A model generated the notes under the pieces. That model had not been told where the DNA came from. It did not search any database and saw only the letters and a list, made by a program, of their open reading frames with translations. 64,000 bases of DNA from assembly GCF_014651135.1 (NCBI RefSeq), contig NZ_BMWH01000013.1, positions 34,999 through 98,998 of the forward strand, read 5' to 3'. Positions 51,846 through 60,555 of this stretch are shown in pieces (the stretch's first letter is position 1; each line of letters starts with the position of its first letter). This stretch comes from Streptomyces echinoruber (GTDB taxonomy: Bacteria > Actinomycetota > Actinomycetes > Streptomycetales > Streptomycetaceae). The position numbers and the translations under genes are program-made.

Positions 51846-53611
51846 GTGGCAGCCCACGACGACGACATTGACCGCGGCATCCGCCCGGGTCGAGGGTCCG
51901 AGGACCCGGCCGGGCAGATCGCCTACCTTGAGCAGGAGATCGCCGTCCTGCGACGCAAGCTCGCCGACTCTCCGCGACACACGAGGATTCTCGAGGAGCG
52001 GATCGTCGAGCTGCAGACCAACCTGGCCGGCGTGTCCGCCCAGAACGAACGACTCGCCAACACGCTCCGTGAGGCCCGCGACCAGATCGTGGCCCTCAAG
52101 GAGGAGGTCGACCGGCTCGCGCAGCCGCCGGCCGGCTTCGGTGTCTTCCTGCAGGCGAACGAGGACGGCACCGCCGACATCTTCACCGGCGGCCGCAAGC
52201 TGAGGGTGAACGTCAGCCCCAGCGTGGAGCTCGAGGACCTCCGGCGCGGCCAGGAGGTGATGCTCAACGAGGCGCTCAACGTGGTCGAGGCCATGGAGTT
52301 CGAGCGCGTCGGCGAGATCGTCACCCTCAAGGAGGTCCTGGAGGACGGCGAGCGCGCCCTGGTCCTCGGGCACACCGACGAGGAGCGGGTGGTGCGGCTG
52401 GCCGAGCCGCTGCTGGACGTCACCATCCGTCCCGGCGACGCGCTGCTGCTCGAGCCGCGCTCCGGTTACGTCTACGAGGTCGTGCCCAAGAGCGAGGTCG
52501 AGGAGCTCGTCCTCGAAGAGGTCCCGGACATCGGCTACGAGCAGATCGGCGGCCTCGGCACCCAGATCGAGGCGATCCGCGACGCGGTCGAGCTGCCGTA
52601 CCTCTACCCGGACCTGTTCAAGGAGCACGAGCTGCGCCCGCCCAAGGGCGTGCTGCTCTACGGGCCTCCCGGATGCGGCAAGACGCTGATCGCCAAGGCG
52701 GTGGCGAACTCGCTGGCCAAGAAGGTCGCCGAGGTCACCGGCCGGCCCGCCGGCAAGAGCTTCTTCCTCAACATCAAGGGCCCGGAGCTGCTGAACAAGT
52801 ACGTCGGCGAGACCGAGCGGCAGATCCGCCTGGTCTTCCAGCGGGCCCGGGAGAAGGCCGGCGAGGGCACCCCGGTCATCGTCTTCTTCGACGAGATGGA
52901 GTCCCTCTTCCGCACCCGCGGCTCCGGTGTCAGCTCGGACGTAGAGAACACCATCGTCCCGCAGCTGCTCGCCGAGATCGACGGCGTGGAGGGCCTGCAG
53001 AACGTGGTCGTGATCGGCGCCTCCAACCGCGAGGACATGATCGACCCGGCGATCCTGCGGCCCGGCCGGCTCGACGTGAAGATCAAGATCGAGCGTCCGG
53101 ACGCGGAGGCGGCCAAGGACATCTTCGGCAAGTACCTCACCGAGCGCCTGCCGCTGCACGCGGACGACCTCGCCGAGCACGGCGGCGACAAGGCGGCGAC
53201 CGTCCAGGCGATGATCCAGACGGTCGTGGAGCACATGTACGCCGAATCGGAGGAGAACCGCTTCCTGGAAGTCACCTACGCCAACGGCGACAAGGAAGTC
53301 CTCTACTTCAAGGACTTCAATTCCGGTGCCATGATCGAGAACATCGTGGGCCGCGCCAAGAAAATGGCGATCAAGGACTTCCTGGAAAAGAACCAGAAAG
53401 GCCTGCGCGTCTCCCATCTGCTCCAGGCGTGCGTGGACGAGTTCAAGGAGAACGAGGACCTGCCCAACACCACCAACCCGGACGACTGGGCCCGGATCTC
53501 CGGAAAGAAGGGCGAGCGGATCGTCTACATCCGCACCCTCATCACCGGAAAGCAGGGCGCGGACACCGGACGCTCCATCGACACGGTGGCCAACACCGGG
53601 CAGTACCTGTA
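51846..53611 (+). CDS. arc: Proteasome-associated AAA+ ATPase Arc (Mpa)
   Basis: A 588-residue hexameric unfoldase that recognises pupylated proteins and threads them into the 20S proteasome. The N-terminal coiled coil (about 20-95, YLEQEIAVLRRKL to LKEEVDRLAQ) binds Pup; two OB folds follow (about 100-240). The AAA domain has Walker A GPPGCGKT and Walker B VIVFFDEMES, with arginine finger region NREDMIDPAILRPGR. The C-terminus ends GQYL, the tail that docks into the proteasome. GTG 51846 follows GGAGGAGGTG. First gene of the proteasome cluster. Confidence 0.97.
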
Positions 53612-53620
53612 ACGACAGGG

Positions 53621-53656
53621 CGGCTGCGGGTGCCCTCCGCGGGGTACCCGCAGCCG
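53621..53656 (+). terminator. Hairpin terminator after arc
   Basis: An 11-bp perfect stem (cggctgcgggt with acccgcagccg) plus an inner stem, followed by agtgtttt. It suggests that arc and dop are separately transcribed; TAGGCT at 53727-53732 is a candidate dop -10 box. Confidence 0.75.
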
Positions 53657-53846
53657 AGTGTTTTCCGGGCCACGGCTGGAGCACAGCAATGACGCAAATG
53701 ATCTCCCCACCAGCGCAAAGGCGTTCTAGGCTCTTTTCTACCGCCGCGTTGCGCAGTGCGGGGACGGGCACCGCACAGGCAGCCGATCGCCAGCGGTACG
53801 GGCGCGGCGCCCACGACCGAGGGTGCCGCCGGGCAAGGAGGGCCGC

Positions 53847-55358
53847 ATGACCGTACGGCGAGTAATGGGCATCGAGACGGAGTACGGGATCTCCGTCCCG
53901 GGCCATCCCAACGCCAATGCCATGCTCACCTCGTCCCAGATCGTCAACGCCTACGCCGCGGCGATGCACCGGGCCCGGCGGGCCCGCTGGGACTTCGAGG
54001 AGGAGAATCCGCTGCGCGACGCGCGGGGCTTCGACCTCGCCCGGGAGGCCGCCGACGCCAGCCAGCTCACCGACGAGGACATCGGCCTGGCCAACGTGAT
54101 CCTCACCAACGGTGCGCGCCTCTACGTCGACCACGCCCATCCGGAGTACAGCGCGCCCGAGGTCACCAACCCGCGCGACGCCGTGCTGTGGGACAAGGCC
54201 GGCGAGCGCATCATGGCCGAGGCGGCGGAGCGGGCCGCCCAGCTGCCCGGCGCCCAGCCGATCCACCTCTACAAGAACAACACCGACAACAAGGGCGCCT
54301 CCTACGGCACGCACGAGAACTACCTGATGAGGCGGGAGACCCCCTTCTCGGACATCGTGCGCCACCTGACGCCCTTCTTCGTCACCCGGCAGGTCTTCGC
54401 CGGCGCCGGCCGCGTCGGCATCGGCCAGGACGGCCACGAGCACGGCTTCCAGCTCAGCCAGCGCGCGGACTACTTCGAGGTCGAGGTGGGCCTCGAGACG
54501 ACCCTCAAACGGCCGATCATCAACACCCGCGACGAGCCGCACGCCGACGCGGAGAAGTACCGCCGCCTGCACGTGATCATCGGCGACGCGAACCTGTCGG
54601 AGATCTCGACCTACCTCAAGCTCGGCACCACGGCTCTGGTGCTGTCGATGATCGAGGACGGCTTCATCGCCGTCGACCTCGCCGTCGACCAGCCCGTGCG
54701 CACCCTGCACCAGGTCTCCCACGACCCGTCGCTCAAGCGCCTGGTCACGCTCCGCAGCGGCCGTACCCTGACCGCGGTCCAGCTGCAGATGGAGTACTAC
54801 GAGCTGGCGCGCAAGTACGTGGAGGAGCGCTTCGGCGCCGACGCCGACGAGCAGACCAAGGACGTCCTGGCGCGCTGGGAGGACACCCTCAGCCGCCTGG
54901 AGAACGACCCGATGAGCCTGGCCGGCGAGCTGGACTGGGTCGCCAAGCGGGAGCTCATGGAGGGCTACCGGCGCCGCGACGGCATCGACTGGGACTCCGC
55001 CCGGCTGCACCTGGTCGACCTGCAGTACGCCGACGTACGCCCCGACAAGGGCCTGTACAACCGCCTGGTGGCCCGTGGCCGGATGAAGCGGCTGCTGGAC
55101 GAGGCGGAGGTCGAGCGGGCCAGGACCAAGCCGCCGGAGGACACCCGCGCCTACTTCCGCGGGCGCTGCCTGGAGCAGTACGCGGACGACGTCGCGGCCG
55201 CCTCCTGGGACTCGGTGATCTTCGATCTGCCCGGCCGTGACTCGCTGCAGCGGGTGCCAACCCTGGAACCGCTTCGCGGAACGCGTAATCACGTCAAGGC
55301 GCTGCTGGACCGCTGCCGCACGGCGGAGGACCTGGTCAGGGTGCTCTCCGGCGGCTGA
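53847..55358 (+). CDS. dop: Pup deamidase/depupylase Dop
   Basis: A 503-residue carboxylate-amine ligase-fold enzyme that removes Pup from proteins and deamidates Pup ending in Gln. It starts MTVRRVMGIETEYGIS with the conserved Mg-binding Glu residues. D95 in RLYVDHAHPEY corresponds to the catalytic Asp of mycobacterial Dop. A Dop-loop segment (QAFDLAR-like, here DARGFDLAREAADAS) distinguishes it from PafA, its paralogue 5 kb downstream. ATG 53847 follows CAAGGAGG. Since Pup here ends in Glu, the depupylase activity is probably the important one. Confidence 0.96.
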   Translation: MTVRRVMGIETEYGISVPGHPNANAMLTSSQIVNAYAAAMHRARRARWDFEEENPLRDARGFDLAREAADASQLTDEDIGLANVILTNGARLYVDHAHPEYSAPEVTNPRDAVLWDKAGERIMAEAAERAAQLPGAQPIHLYKNNTDNKGASYGTHENYLMRRETPFSDIVRHLTPFFVTRQVFAGAGRVGIGQDGHEHGFQLSQRADYFEVEVGLETTLKRPIINTRDEPHADAEKYRRLHVIIGDANLSEISTYLKLGTTALVLSMIEDGFIAVDLAVDQPVRTLHQVSHDPSLKRLVTLRSGRTLTAVQLQMEYYELARKYVEERFGADADEQTKDVLARWEDTLSRLENDPMSLAGELDWVAKRELMEGYRRRDGIDWDSARLHLVDLQYADVRPDKGLYNRLVARGRMKRLLDEAEVERARTKPPEDTRAYFRGRCLEQYADDVAAASWDSVIFDLPGRDSLQRVPTLEPLRGTRNHVKALLDRCRTAEDLVRVLSGG

Positions 55359-55471
55359 GCGAAGACGCGTGGCGGATCGGCCGGGCGGGGTGAAAAACGC
55401 GGCGGCCGGGAATCATCGAGGTGGCCCCCGTACGTTGAGCAAACTGCGGGGCCGATGTCGGACCCGGCTTG

Positions 55472-55477
55472 TAGGGT
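55472..55477 (+). promoter_or_regulatory. -10 box before pup
   Basis: TAGGGT within gtagggtctg, identical over 10 bp to the block before arc, 69 bp upstream of the pup ATG. Confidence 0.45.
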
Positions 55478-55546
55478 CTGATCATCACCGATCGGCAGGA
55501 ATGCGGATCTGCCGACCCACGGCAGGTGAAAGAGCGGGGTGAGGAC

Positions 55547-55765
55547 ATGGCGACCAAGGACACCGGCGGCGGCCAGCAGAAGGCCACGCGCTCCACGGAG
55601 GAGACCGAGCAGCAGGCGCAGGACGCGCAGGCCTCGGAAGACCTCAAGGAGCGCCACGAGAAGCTGAGCGACGACGTGGACTCCGTCCTGGACGAGATCG
55701 ACGACGTACTCGAGGAAAACGCCGAGGATTTCGTGCGGAGTTTCGTGCAGAAGGGCGGAGAGTGA
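55547..55765 (+). CDS. pup: Prokaryotic ubiquitin-like protein Pup
   Basis: A 72-residue, mostly disordered protein covalently attached to lysines of target proteins to mark them for the proteasome. The N-terminus is rich in Gln, Thr and Lys; the C-terminal half has the Arc-binding helix (SDDVDSVLDEIDDVLEENAE). It ends QKGGE: the C-terminal residue is already Glu, so PafA can use it without deamidation by Dop, unlike mycobacterial Pup (GGQ). ATG 55547 follows GGGGTGAGGAC. It lies between dop and the endonuclease VII-like gene, in the usual actinobacterial order. Confidence 0.97.
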   Translation: MATKDTGGGQQKATRSTEETEQQAQDAQASEDLKERHEKLSDDVDSVLDEIDDVLEENAEDFVRSFVQKGGE

Positions 55766-55815
55766 AGGTCGTCGGCGCGCTGATGCCCTCGAACTGAAAG
55801 CAATGGGGGGTAGGG

Positions 55816-56421
55816 GTGGCCGGCGGTGCGGACGCGGAGCAGGGTGGGACATGCAAGCGGGTCCCGCCACGTGCCGCAGATGCGCGGGACGGGAAGCGGC
55901 GTGACGGCCTCCGGGCGCACTGCCGGAAGTGCGTGGCGGAGCACGGCGCCGCGCACTCCCGGCAGCACCGGGAGGCCCTGGGCGAGCCGGTGCGGGAGAA
56001 GGCGGACGTCCCGTCCGGGCACCAGCCCTGCCGGACAGGCGGCGGGATCAAACCGCACGGTGGACGGCACCGCGACGCCGGCGCCTCCCGCGGGCTGTCC
56101 ACGCGGTGCGGGGCGTGCCGGGCGGCGCAGGGCCGAAAGCTCCCTCCCGAGTGCCGGTACGGCCTCACCGAAGCCGGGCGTGACGCGCGGGTCGCCGCTT
56201 GGGGCGGCGTCCGGCGCCCCTGTCTCCCGGCTCCGCCCACTCATGTGGATCACTGTCACGAGACGGGTAGGGTCCGTGGCGTACTTTGCTTCAGCTGCAC
56301 CGCCGCACTGGGGCAGTTCAAGGATCGGCCCGACGTCATAAGGCGGGCTGCCGCATACGTGGAAGGAAACTCGTGGAAGCCAACTCTCGTGGCGCCGGGC
56401 GTCTACCAGCTGCCTTCCTGA
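55816..56421 (+). CDS. Recombination endonuclease VII-like HNH protein
   Basis: A 201-residue protein. The C-terminal 50 residues are the endonuclease VII/HNH core HVDHCHETGRVRGVLCFSCT, with AALGQFKDRPDVIRRA after it. The N-terminal part has several CxxC-like pairs (HCRKC and RCGAC) and is very rich in Arg and Gly. The family includes the phage T4 Holliday-junction resolvase. GTG 55816 is preceded by a G-rich stretch. Its end overlaps the prcB start by 49 nt, so it is embedded in the proteasome operon. It may be a genuine partner or an old passenger; its role is unknown. Confidence 0.82.
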   Translation: MAGGADAEQGGTCKRVPPRAADARDGKRRDGLRAHCRKCVAEHGAAHSRQHREALGEPVREKADVPSGHQPCRTGGGIKPHGGRHRDAGASRGLSTRCGACRAAQGRKLPPECRYGLTEAGRDARVAAWGGVRRPCLPAPPTHVDHCHETGRVRGVLCFSCTAALGQFKDRPDVIRRAAAYVEGNSWKPTLVAPGVYQLPS

Positions 56422-57218
56422 CGCCTGGATCCTCTTCGTTCATGGACTTCCTCGCCGAGCACCAGCCGGAGCTCCTGCCGGGCAACCGGCAGCTGCCGCC
56501 GGTCAAGGGCACGATCGAGGCGCCGCACGGCACGACGATCGTGGCCGTGACGTTCCCGGGCGGCGTGGTCCTGGCCGGCGACCGGCGGGCGACGATGGGC
56601 AACGTCATCGCCCAGCGGGACATCGAGAAGGTGTTCCCGGCCGACGAGTACTCCGCGGTCGGCATCGCCGGCACGGCCGGCATCGCCGTGGAGATGGTCA
56701 AGCTGTTCCAGCTGGAGCTGGAGCACTTCGAGAAGGTGGAGGGCGCCCAGCTCTCCCTGGAGGGCAAGGCCAACCGCCTGTCCACGATGATCCGCTCCAA
56801 CCTCGGCATGGCCATGCAGGGCCTGGCCGTGGTGCCCCTCTTCGCCGGATACGACCTGGACCAGGGCCGGGGCCGCATCTTCTCCTACGACGTCACCGGC
56901 GGCCGCTCCGAGGAGCACGGCTACGCGGCCACGGGGTCCGGCTCCCTCTTCGCCCGCGGCTCGATGAAGAAGCTCTACCGCGAGGACCTGACCGAGCAGG
57001 ACGCCACCACCCTGGTGGTGCAGGCCCTCTACGACGCCGCGGACGAGGACTCCGCGACCGGCGGACCGGACGTCGCCCGCCGGATCTATCCGATCGTCAC
57101 CGTGATCACCGAGGACGGCTTCCGTCGGCTCACCGAGGACGAGGCCTCCACGATCGCCCGCTCCGTGCTGGAGCGGCGCCTGGAGCAGCCCGACGGCCCG
57201 CGGGCCGCACTGCTCTGA
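56373..57218 (+). CDS. prcB: 20S proteasome beta subunit
   Basis: A 281-residue precursor. Residues 1-53 are a propeptide that is cut off autocatalytically; T54 in PHG-TTIVAVTF becomes the N-terminal nucleophile. The catalytic Lys equivalent lies in the following strands (GGVVLAGDRRATMG). The mature subunit forms the two inner rings of the core. GTG 56373 with GGAAGG upstream gives the usual actinobacterial length and lies inside the endonuclease VII-like gene, implying coupled translation. 77 bp upstream of prcA. Confidence 0.97.
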   Translation: MEANSRGAGRLPAAFLTPGSSSFMDFLAEHQPELLPGNRQLPPVKGTIEAPHGTTIVAVTFPGGVVLAGDRRATMGNVIAQRDIEKVFPADEYSAVGIAGTAGIAVEMVKLFQLELEHFEKVEGAQLSLEGKANRLSTMIRSNLGMAMQGLAVVPLFAGYDLDQGRGRIFSYDVTGGRSEEHGYAATGSGSLFARGSMKKLYREDLTEQDATTLVVQALYDAADEDSATGGPDVARRIYPIVTVITEDGFRRLTEDEASTIARSVLERRLEQPDGPRAALL

Positions 57219-57295
57219 CCGGTGGGCTTCGTCTCGTGTTGCGGATGACCCACGGAATGCTTCGGACTCGACGAGTAGAAAGCGACGGATAACCG

Positions 57296-58042
57296 GTGTC
57301 GACGCCGTTCTATGTCTCACCCCAGCAGGCCATGGCCGACCGGGCCGAGTACGCCCGCAAGGGCATCGCCCGCGGTCGCAGCCTGGTCGTGCTGCAGTAC
57401 GCCGACGGCATCGTGTTCGTCGGCGAGAACCCGTCCCGCGCGCTGCACAAGTTCAGCGAGATCTACGACCGGATCGGCTTCGCCGCCGCCGGCAAGTACA
57501 ACGAGTACGAGAACCTCCGCATCGGCGGCGTCCGCTACGCCGACCTGCGCGGCTACACCTACGACCGGGGCGACGTCACCGCCCGGGGCCTGGCCAACGT
57601 CTACGCCCAGACGCTGGGCACGATCTTCTCCAGCGTCGGCGAGAAGCCGTACGAGGTGGAGCTGGTCGTCGCCGAGGTGGGCGACACCCCCGAGCAGGAC
57701 CAGATCTACCGCCTCCCGCACGACGGCTCCATCGTCGACGAGCACGGCTCGGTCGCGGTCGGCGGCAACGCCGAGCAGATCAGCAGCTACCTCGACCAGC
57801 GCCACCGCGACGGCATGAGCCTGGCCGAGGCCCTCCAGCTGGCCGTCCAGGCCCTCTCCCGCGACACCAACGGCACCCAGCGGGAGATCCCCGCCGAGCG
57901 CCTCGAGGTCGCCGTCCTGGACCGCACCCGCCCCCAGAAGCGCAAGTTCAAGCGCATCACCGGCGCCCAGCTCTCCCGTCTCCTGGAGGCCGGCAGCACG
58001 GCCAGCGAGGCGGAGAGCGCGAAGGACACCGACGGCACGTGA
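57296..58042 (+). CDS. prcA: 20S proteasome alpha subunit
   Basis: A 248-residue subunit of the outer rings that gates the core and receives the Arc C-terminal tails. It begins VSTPFYVSPQQAMADRAEYARKG, the alpha-type N-terminal gate and helix H0, and lacks the catalytic Thr. The C-terminal tail (about 20 residues, Ala/Ser/Glu-rich) is disordered. GTG 57296 has a poor ribosome site (gacgga), suggesting coupling to prcB. Followed by a hairpin separating it from the convergent LacI gene. Confidence 0.97.
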   Translation: MSTPFYVSPQQAMADRAEYARKGIARGRSLVVLQYADGIVFVGENPSRALHKFSEIYDRIGFAAAGKYNEYENLRIGGVRYADLRGYTYDRGDVTARGLANVYAQTLGTIFSSVGEKPYEVELVVAEVGDTPEQDQIYRLPHDGSIVDEHGSVAVGGNAEQISSYLDQRHRDGMSLAEALQLAVQALSRDTNGTQREIPAERLEVAVLDRTRPQKRKFKRITGAQLSRLLEAGSTASEAESAKDTDGT

Positions 58043-58074
58043 CCCGGCGGGTCGCTCCCGCGCCGTCACCCGAC

Positions 58075-58107
58075 GTGCCCCGGCCGAGCAGCGCACGGCC
58101 GGGGCAC
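58075..58107. terminator. Bidirectional hairpin between prcA and the LacI gene
   Basis: An 11-bp perfect stem (gtgccccggcc with ggccggggcac, 11-nt loop). It overlaps a direct repeat of ggggcacgggcatgagc (58101 and 58119). Confidence 0.75.
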
Positions 58108-58145
58108 GGGCATGAGCAGGGGCACGGGCATGAGCGGGAAGGCCC

Positions 58146-59174
58146 TCACGGCCGCCCTGGCGGCGCCGTGGAGCCCCGCACCACCAGTTCCACCGGAATG
58201 TCCCCGCCCTCGGGCGTACGGCCCTCCAGGACCGCCAGCAGCGCGCGCATGCCCCGCTCCCCGAACAGCTCCGCGTCCAGCCGTACGGTCGTCAGCTCCG
58301 GGTCGATGGCGGTGGCCAGGGCCAGGTCGTCGACGCCGGTGACGGAGACGTCGTCCGGCACGCGCAGTCCCAGGCGCCGCAGGGCCTTGTACGCGCCGGC
58401 GGCGAGCTTGTCGTCGTCGCAGACCAGGGCGGTGGGGCGGGGCCCGGGGCCGGCGAGGGCGGCCTCCACGGCCGCGCGGGCGCCGTCGATGGAGATCGGT
58501 GCGCGCGCGGTGCGCACCTCGGTGCCGGCGAGCGCCCCCACGCGCGCGTGCAGTTCCCGCGCGCGCACCCGGAACGTCCAGGACGGCACGTCCGCCGCCA
58601 GGTGCAGGAAGCGCCGGTGCCCGAGCCCCAGCAGGTGCTCGGCGACCTGCCGTACGCCGTCGGCGATGTCCAGGTTGACCGTGGCGTTGACCGTGGCCGC
58701 GCCCAGGCTGCCCGCCGGGTCGCTGTCCAGCATCACCAGCGGCAGCTGGTCGCCGCGGATGGCGGACAGCGCGTCCGCGGCCATCGAGGAGGCGATCACG
58801 CCGTCCAGCGCCGCCTGCGCGGACGCGAAGGGGTCCCTGGCGGGTCCGACGCCCTCGGGGGAGGGGTACAGCACCACGCCGAAGCCGTGCTCGGCGGCGA
58901 GGCGGGCCGCGCCCGTGTACACGCCCGCGAAGAACTCGGTCGTCAGCGCCGGCACCACCAGCAGGACGGTCCGGGTGCGGCCCAGCCGCAGGTGCCGCGC
59001 CGCCAGGTTGGGCCGGTAGTCCAGCTCCTTGGCCGCCCGGCGCACCCGCTCCGCGGTCGCCGCCGACACCCGGCCGTGCCACTTGTCCCCGAGCACCAGG
59101 GAGACCGCGGCCTGCGAGACGCCGGCGGCCCGGGCGACGTCCCGGCTCGTGGGGCGGGTGCTGCCTCGTGCCAC
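58146..59174 (-). CDS. LacI-family transcription regulator
   Basis: A 342-residue repressor. The N-terminal DNA-binding domain contains SRDVARAAGVSQAAVSLVLG and the hinge helix LDYRPNLAARHLR. The rest is the periplasmic-binding-protein-like effector domain, ending in LVVRGSTAPPG. GTG 59174 follows AAGGAGAGGG. It is divergent from an MFS exporter gene with a 27-bp operator-like inverted repeat between them, so it most likely controls itself and the exporter. The effector is unknown. The pair interrupts the proteasome cluster between prcA and pafA. Confidence 0.93.
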   Translation of the reverse strand: MARGSTRPTSRDVARAAGVSQAAVSLVLGDKWHGRVSAATAERVRRAAKELDYRPNLAARHLRLGRTRTVLLVVPALTTEFFAGVYTGAARLAAEHGFGVVLYPSPEGVGPARDPFASAQAALDGVIASSMAADALSAIRGDQLPLVMLDSDPAGSLGAATVNATVNLDIADGVRQVAEHLLGLGHRRFLHLAADVPSWTFRVRARELHARVGALAGTEVRTARAPISIDGARAAVEAALAGPGPRPTALVCDDDKLAAGAYKALRRLGLRVPDDVSVTGVDDLALATAIDPELTTVRLDAELFGERGMRALLAVLEGRTPEGGDIPVELVVRGSTAPPGRP

Positions 59175-59218
59175 CGTCCGCCCTCTCCTTCGTATGGACT
59201 GCCGAACAGCGCACATGG

Positions 59219-59245
59219 TACGTATGACGACAGACGTTATACGTA
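59219..59245. promoter_or_regulatory. LacI-type operator between the regulator and MFS genes
   Basis: tacgtatgacg and cgttatacgta form an 11-bp inverted repeat with one mismatch around a 5-nt centre (acaga). It lies between the two start codons (59174 and 59286) in the only AT-rich patch of the area. Confidence 0.75.
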
Positions 59246-59285
59246 ACACGCGAGGCGTGTTCCACACGGCGGGCGGAGGGCGGAC

Positions 59286-60545
59286 ATGGCCACGGGATAC
59301 CTGGAGATCCTCAGGGCGCGGCACGCCGCCCGCCTGCTCGTGGGCACCCTGGTCGGCCGGCTGCCGAACGCCACGGCCGCCATCGCCCTGGTGCTGTTCG
59401 TGCGCGCCGAGGGCGGCACCTACAGCCTCGCCGGCGCCCTCGCGGCCGTCTACGGCGTGGCCAACGCCGTCGGCCAGCCGGTCCTCGGCCGCCTGGTGGA
59501 CCTCTACGGCCAGCCGCGCGTGCAACTGCCCGCCGCACTGGCCTCCGCCCTGGCGACCACCGTGTTCGCCGTCGCCGGCACCGACCCGCTGCCGCCGGCC
59601 TGCGCGGCCGTGGCGGCGGCCGGCCTGCTCGCCCCGCCCCTGGAGGGCGGCCTGCGCGCCCTGTGGCCCTCCGTCCTGCGCCGGGAGGATCAGGTGCACA
59701 CGGCCTACGCCATGGACGCCGTCGCGCAGGAGGTCATGTTCACCGCCGGCCCGCTGCTGGTCACCCTGTGCGCGTCCGCGTGGTCCGCCCGGGCCGCCCT
59801 GATCCTGCTGAACGCCGTCGGCGTCCTGGGGGCGCTGTCGGTGGTCCTCTCGCGGCCCTCGTGCGCCTGGCGCTCGGCGCCCCGCGAGGCCCACTGGCTG
59901 GGCGCCCTGCGCTCGCCCGGGCTGCTGGCCCTGCTCGGCGCCCTCCTGTTCGTCGGCATCGCGCTCGGCTCCATCACGGTCGCCGCCGTCCCCTACGCCG
60001 ACGGCCACGGCGGCGAGACCGTCTACGGCTGGATCATGGCCGCCCTGGGCCTGGGCGCCCTGCTGGGCGGCACCCTCTACGGGGCGCGCCGCTGGACCGG
60101 CCCGCCCGAGCGGCGGCTGCGCGTCCTGGTGGCGCTGCTCGCGGCGGGTTATCTGCCGCTGATGCTGATGCCCGGCGCGGTCGCCATGGTGCTGCTCACC
60201 GTGGTCGCCGGGTTCTTCCTCGCCCCCGCCATCGCCTGCGCCTTCGTCCTCGTCGACCGGCACGCGCCGCGCGGCACCGTCACCGAGGCGTTCTCCTGGC
60301 TGGTGACCACGTTCACCGTGGGCGCGTCGGCCGGCACCGGCGTGGCCGGGCCCGTCGTCCAGTCGGGTGGCGCCCTCGCCGGTTTCGCCCTGCCGCCGGC
60401 CGCGGGAGCCGTGTCCCTGCTGGTCCTGCTGGCCGCGCGGCGCGTCCTGGCCGTGCCCGCCGGACGGGCGGTCGTCGCCGCCGCATCGGAAAATGATCCA
60501 AACCGTGCGGCCGAACCCCGTTTCAGCCCGCGGGATCGGGCGTAA
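59286..60545 (+). CDS. MFS transporter
   Basis: A 419-residue major facilitator with about 12 membrane helices. The N-terminus is ATGYLEILRARHAARLLVGTLVGRLPNA; a motif-A-like loop GRLVDLYGQPRVQ follows helix 2. A second-half loop is RRWTGPPERRLRV. It is probably a proton-driven exporter of the type common beside actinobacterial regulators. ATG 59286 lacks a strong ribosome site. Its 3' end contains the promoter of pafA. The substrate may be the LacI effector. Confidence 0.88.
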   Translation: MATGYLEILRARHAARLLVGTLVGRLPNATAAIALVLFVRAEGGTYSLAGALAAVYGVANAVGQPVLGRLVDLYGQPRVQLPAALASALATTVFAVAGTDPLPPACAAVAAAGLLAPPLEGGLRALWPSVLRREDQVHTAYAMDAVAQEVMFTAGPLLVTLCASAWSARAALILLNAVGVLGALSVVLSRPSCAWRSAPREAHWLGALRSPGLLALLGALLFVGIALGSITVAAVPYADGHGGETVYGWIMAALGLGALLGGTLYGARRWTGPPERRLRVLVALLAAGYLPLMLMPGAVAMVLLTVVAGFFLAPAIACAFVLVDRHAPRGTVTEAFSWLVTTFTVGASAGTGVAGPVVQSGGALAGFALPPAAGAVSLLVLLAARRVLAVPAGRAVVAAASENDPNRAAEPRFSPRDRA

Positions 60546-60555
60546 TGTTCCTTCA
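60543..60555 (+). promoter_or_regulatory. Promoter of leaderless pafA
   Basis: TAATGT at 60543-60548 ends 6 nt before the pafA ATG at 60555. TTTCAG at 60521-60526 is a weak -35 box at 16-bp spacing. There is no ribosome site. The promoter overlaps the last codons of the MFS gene. Confidence 0.6.

Noticed and set aside
55816..56421. Phage remnant based on the endonuclease VII domain
   Set aside because: No other phage genes are nearby and the gene is overlapped by prcB within a conserved proteasome order.
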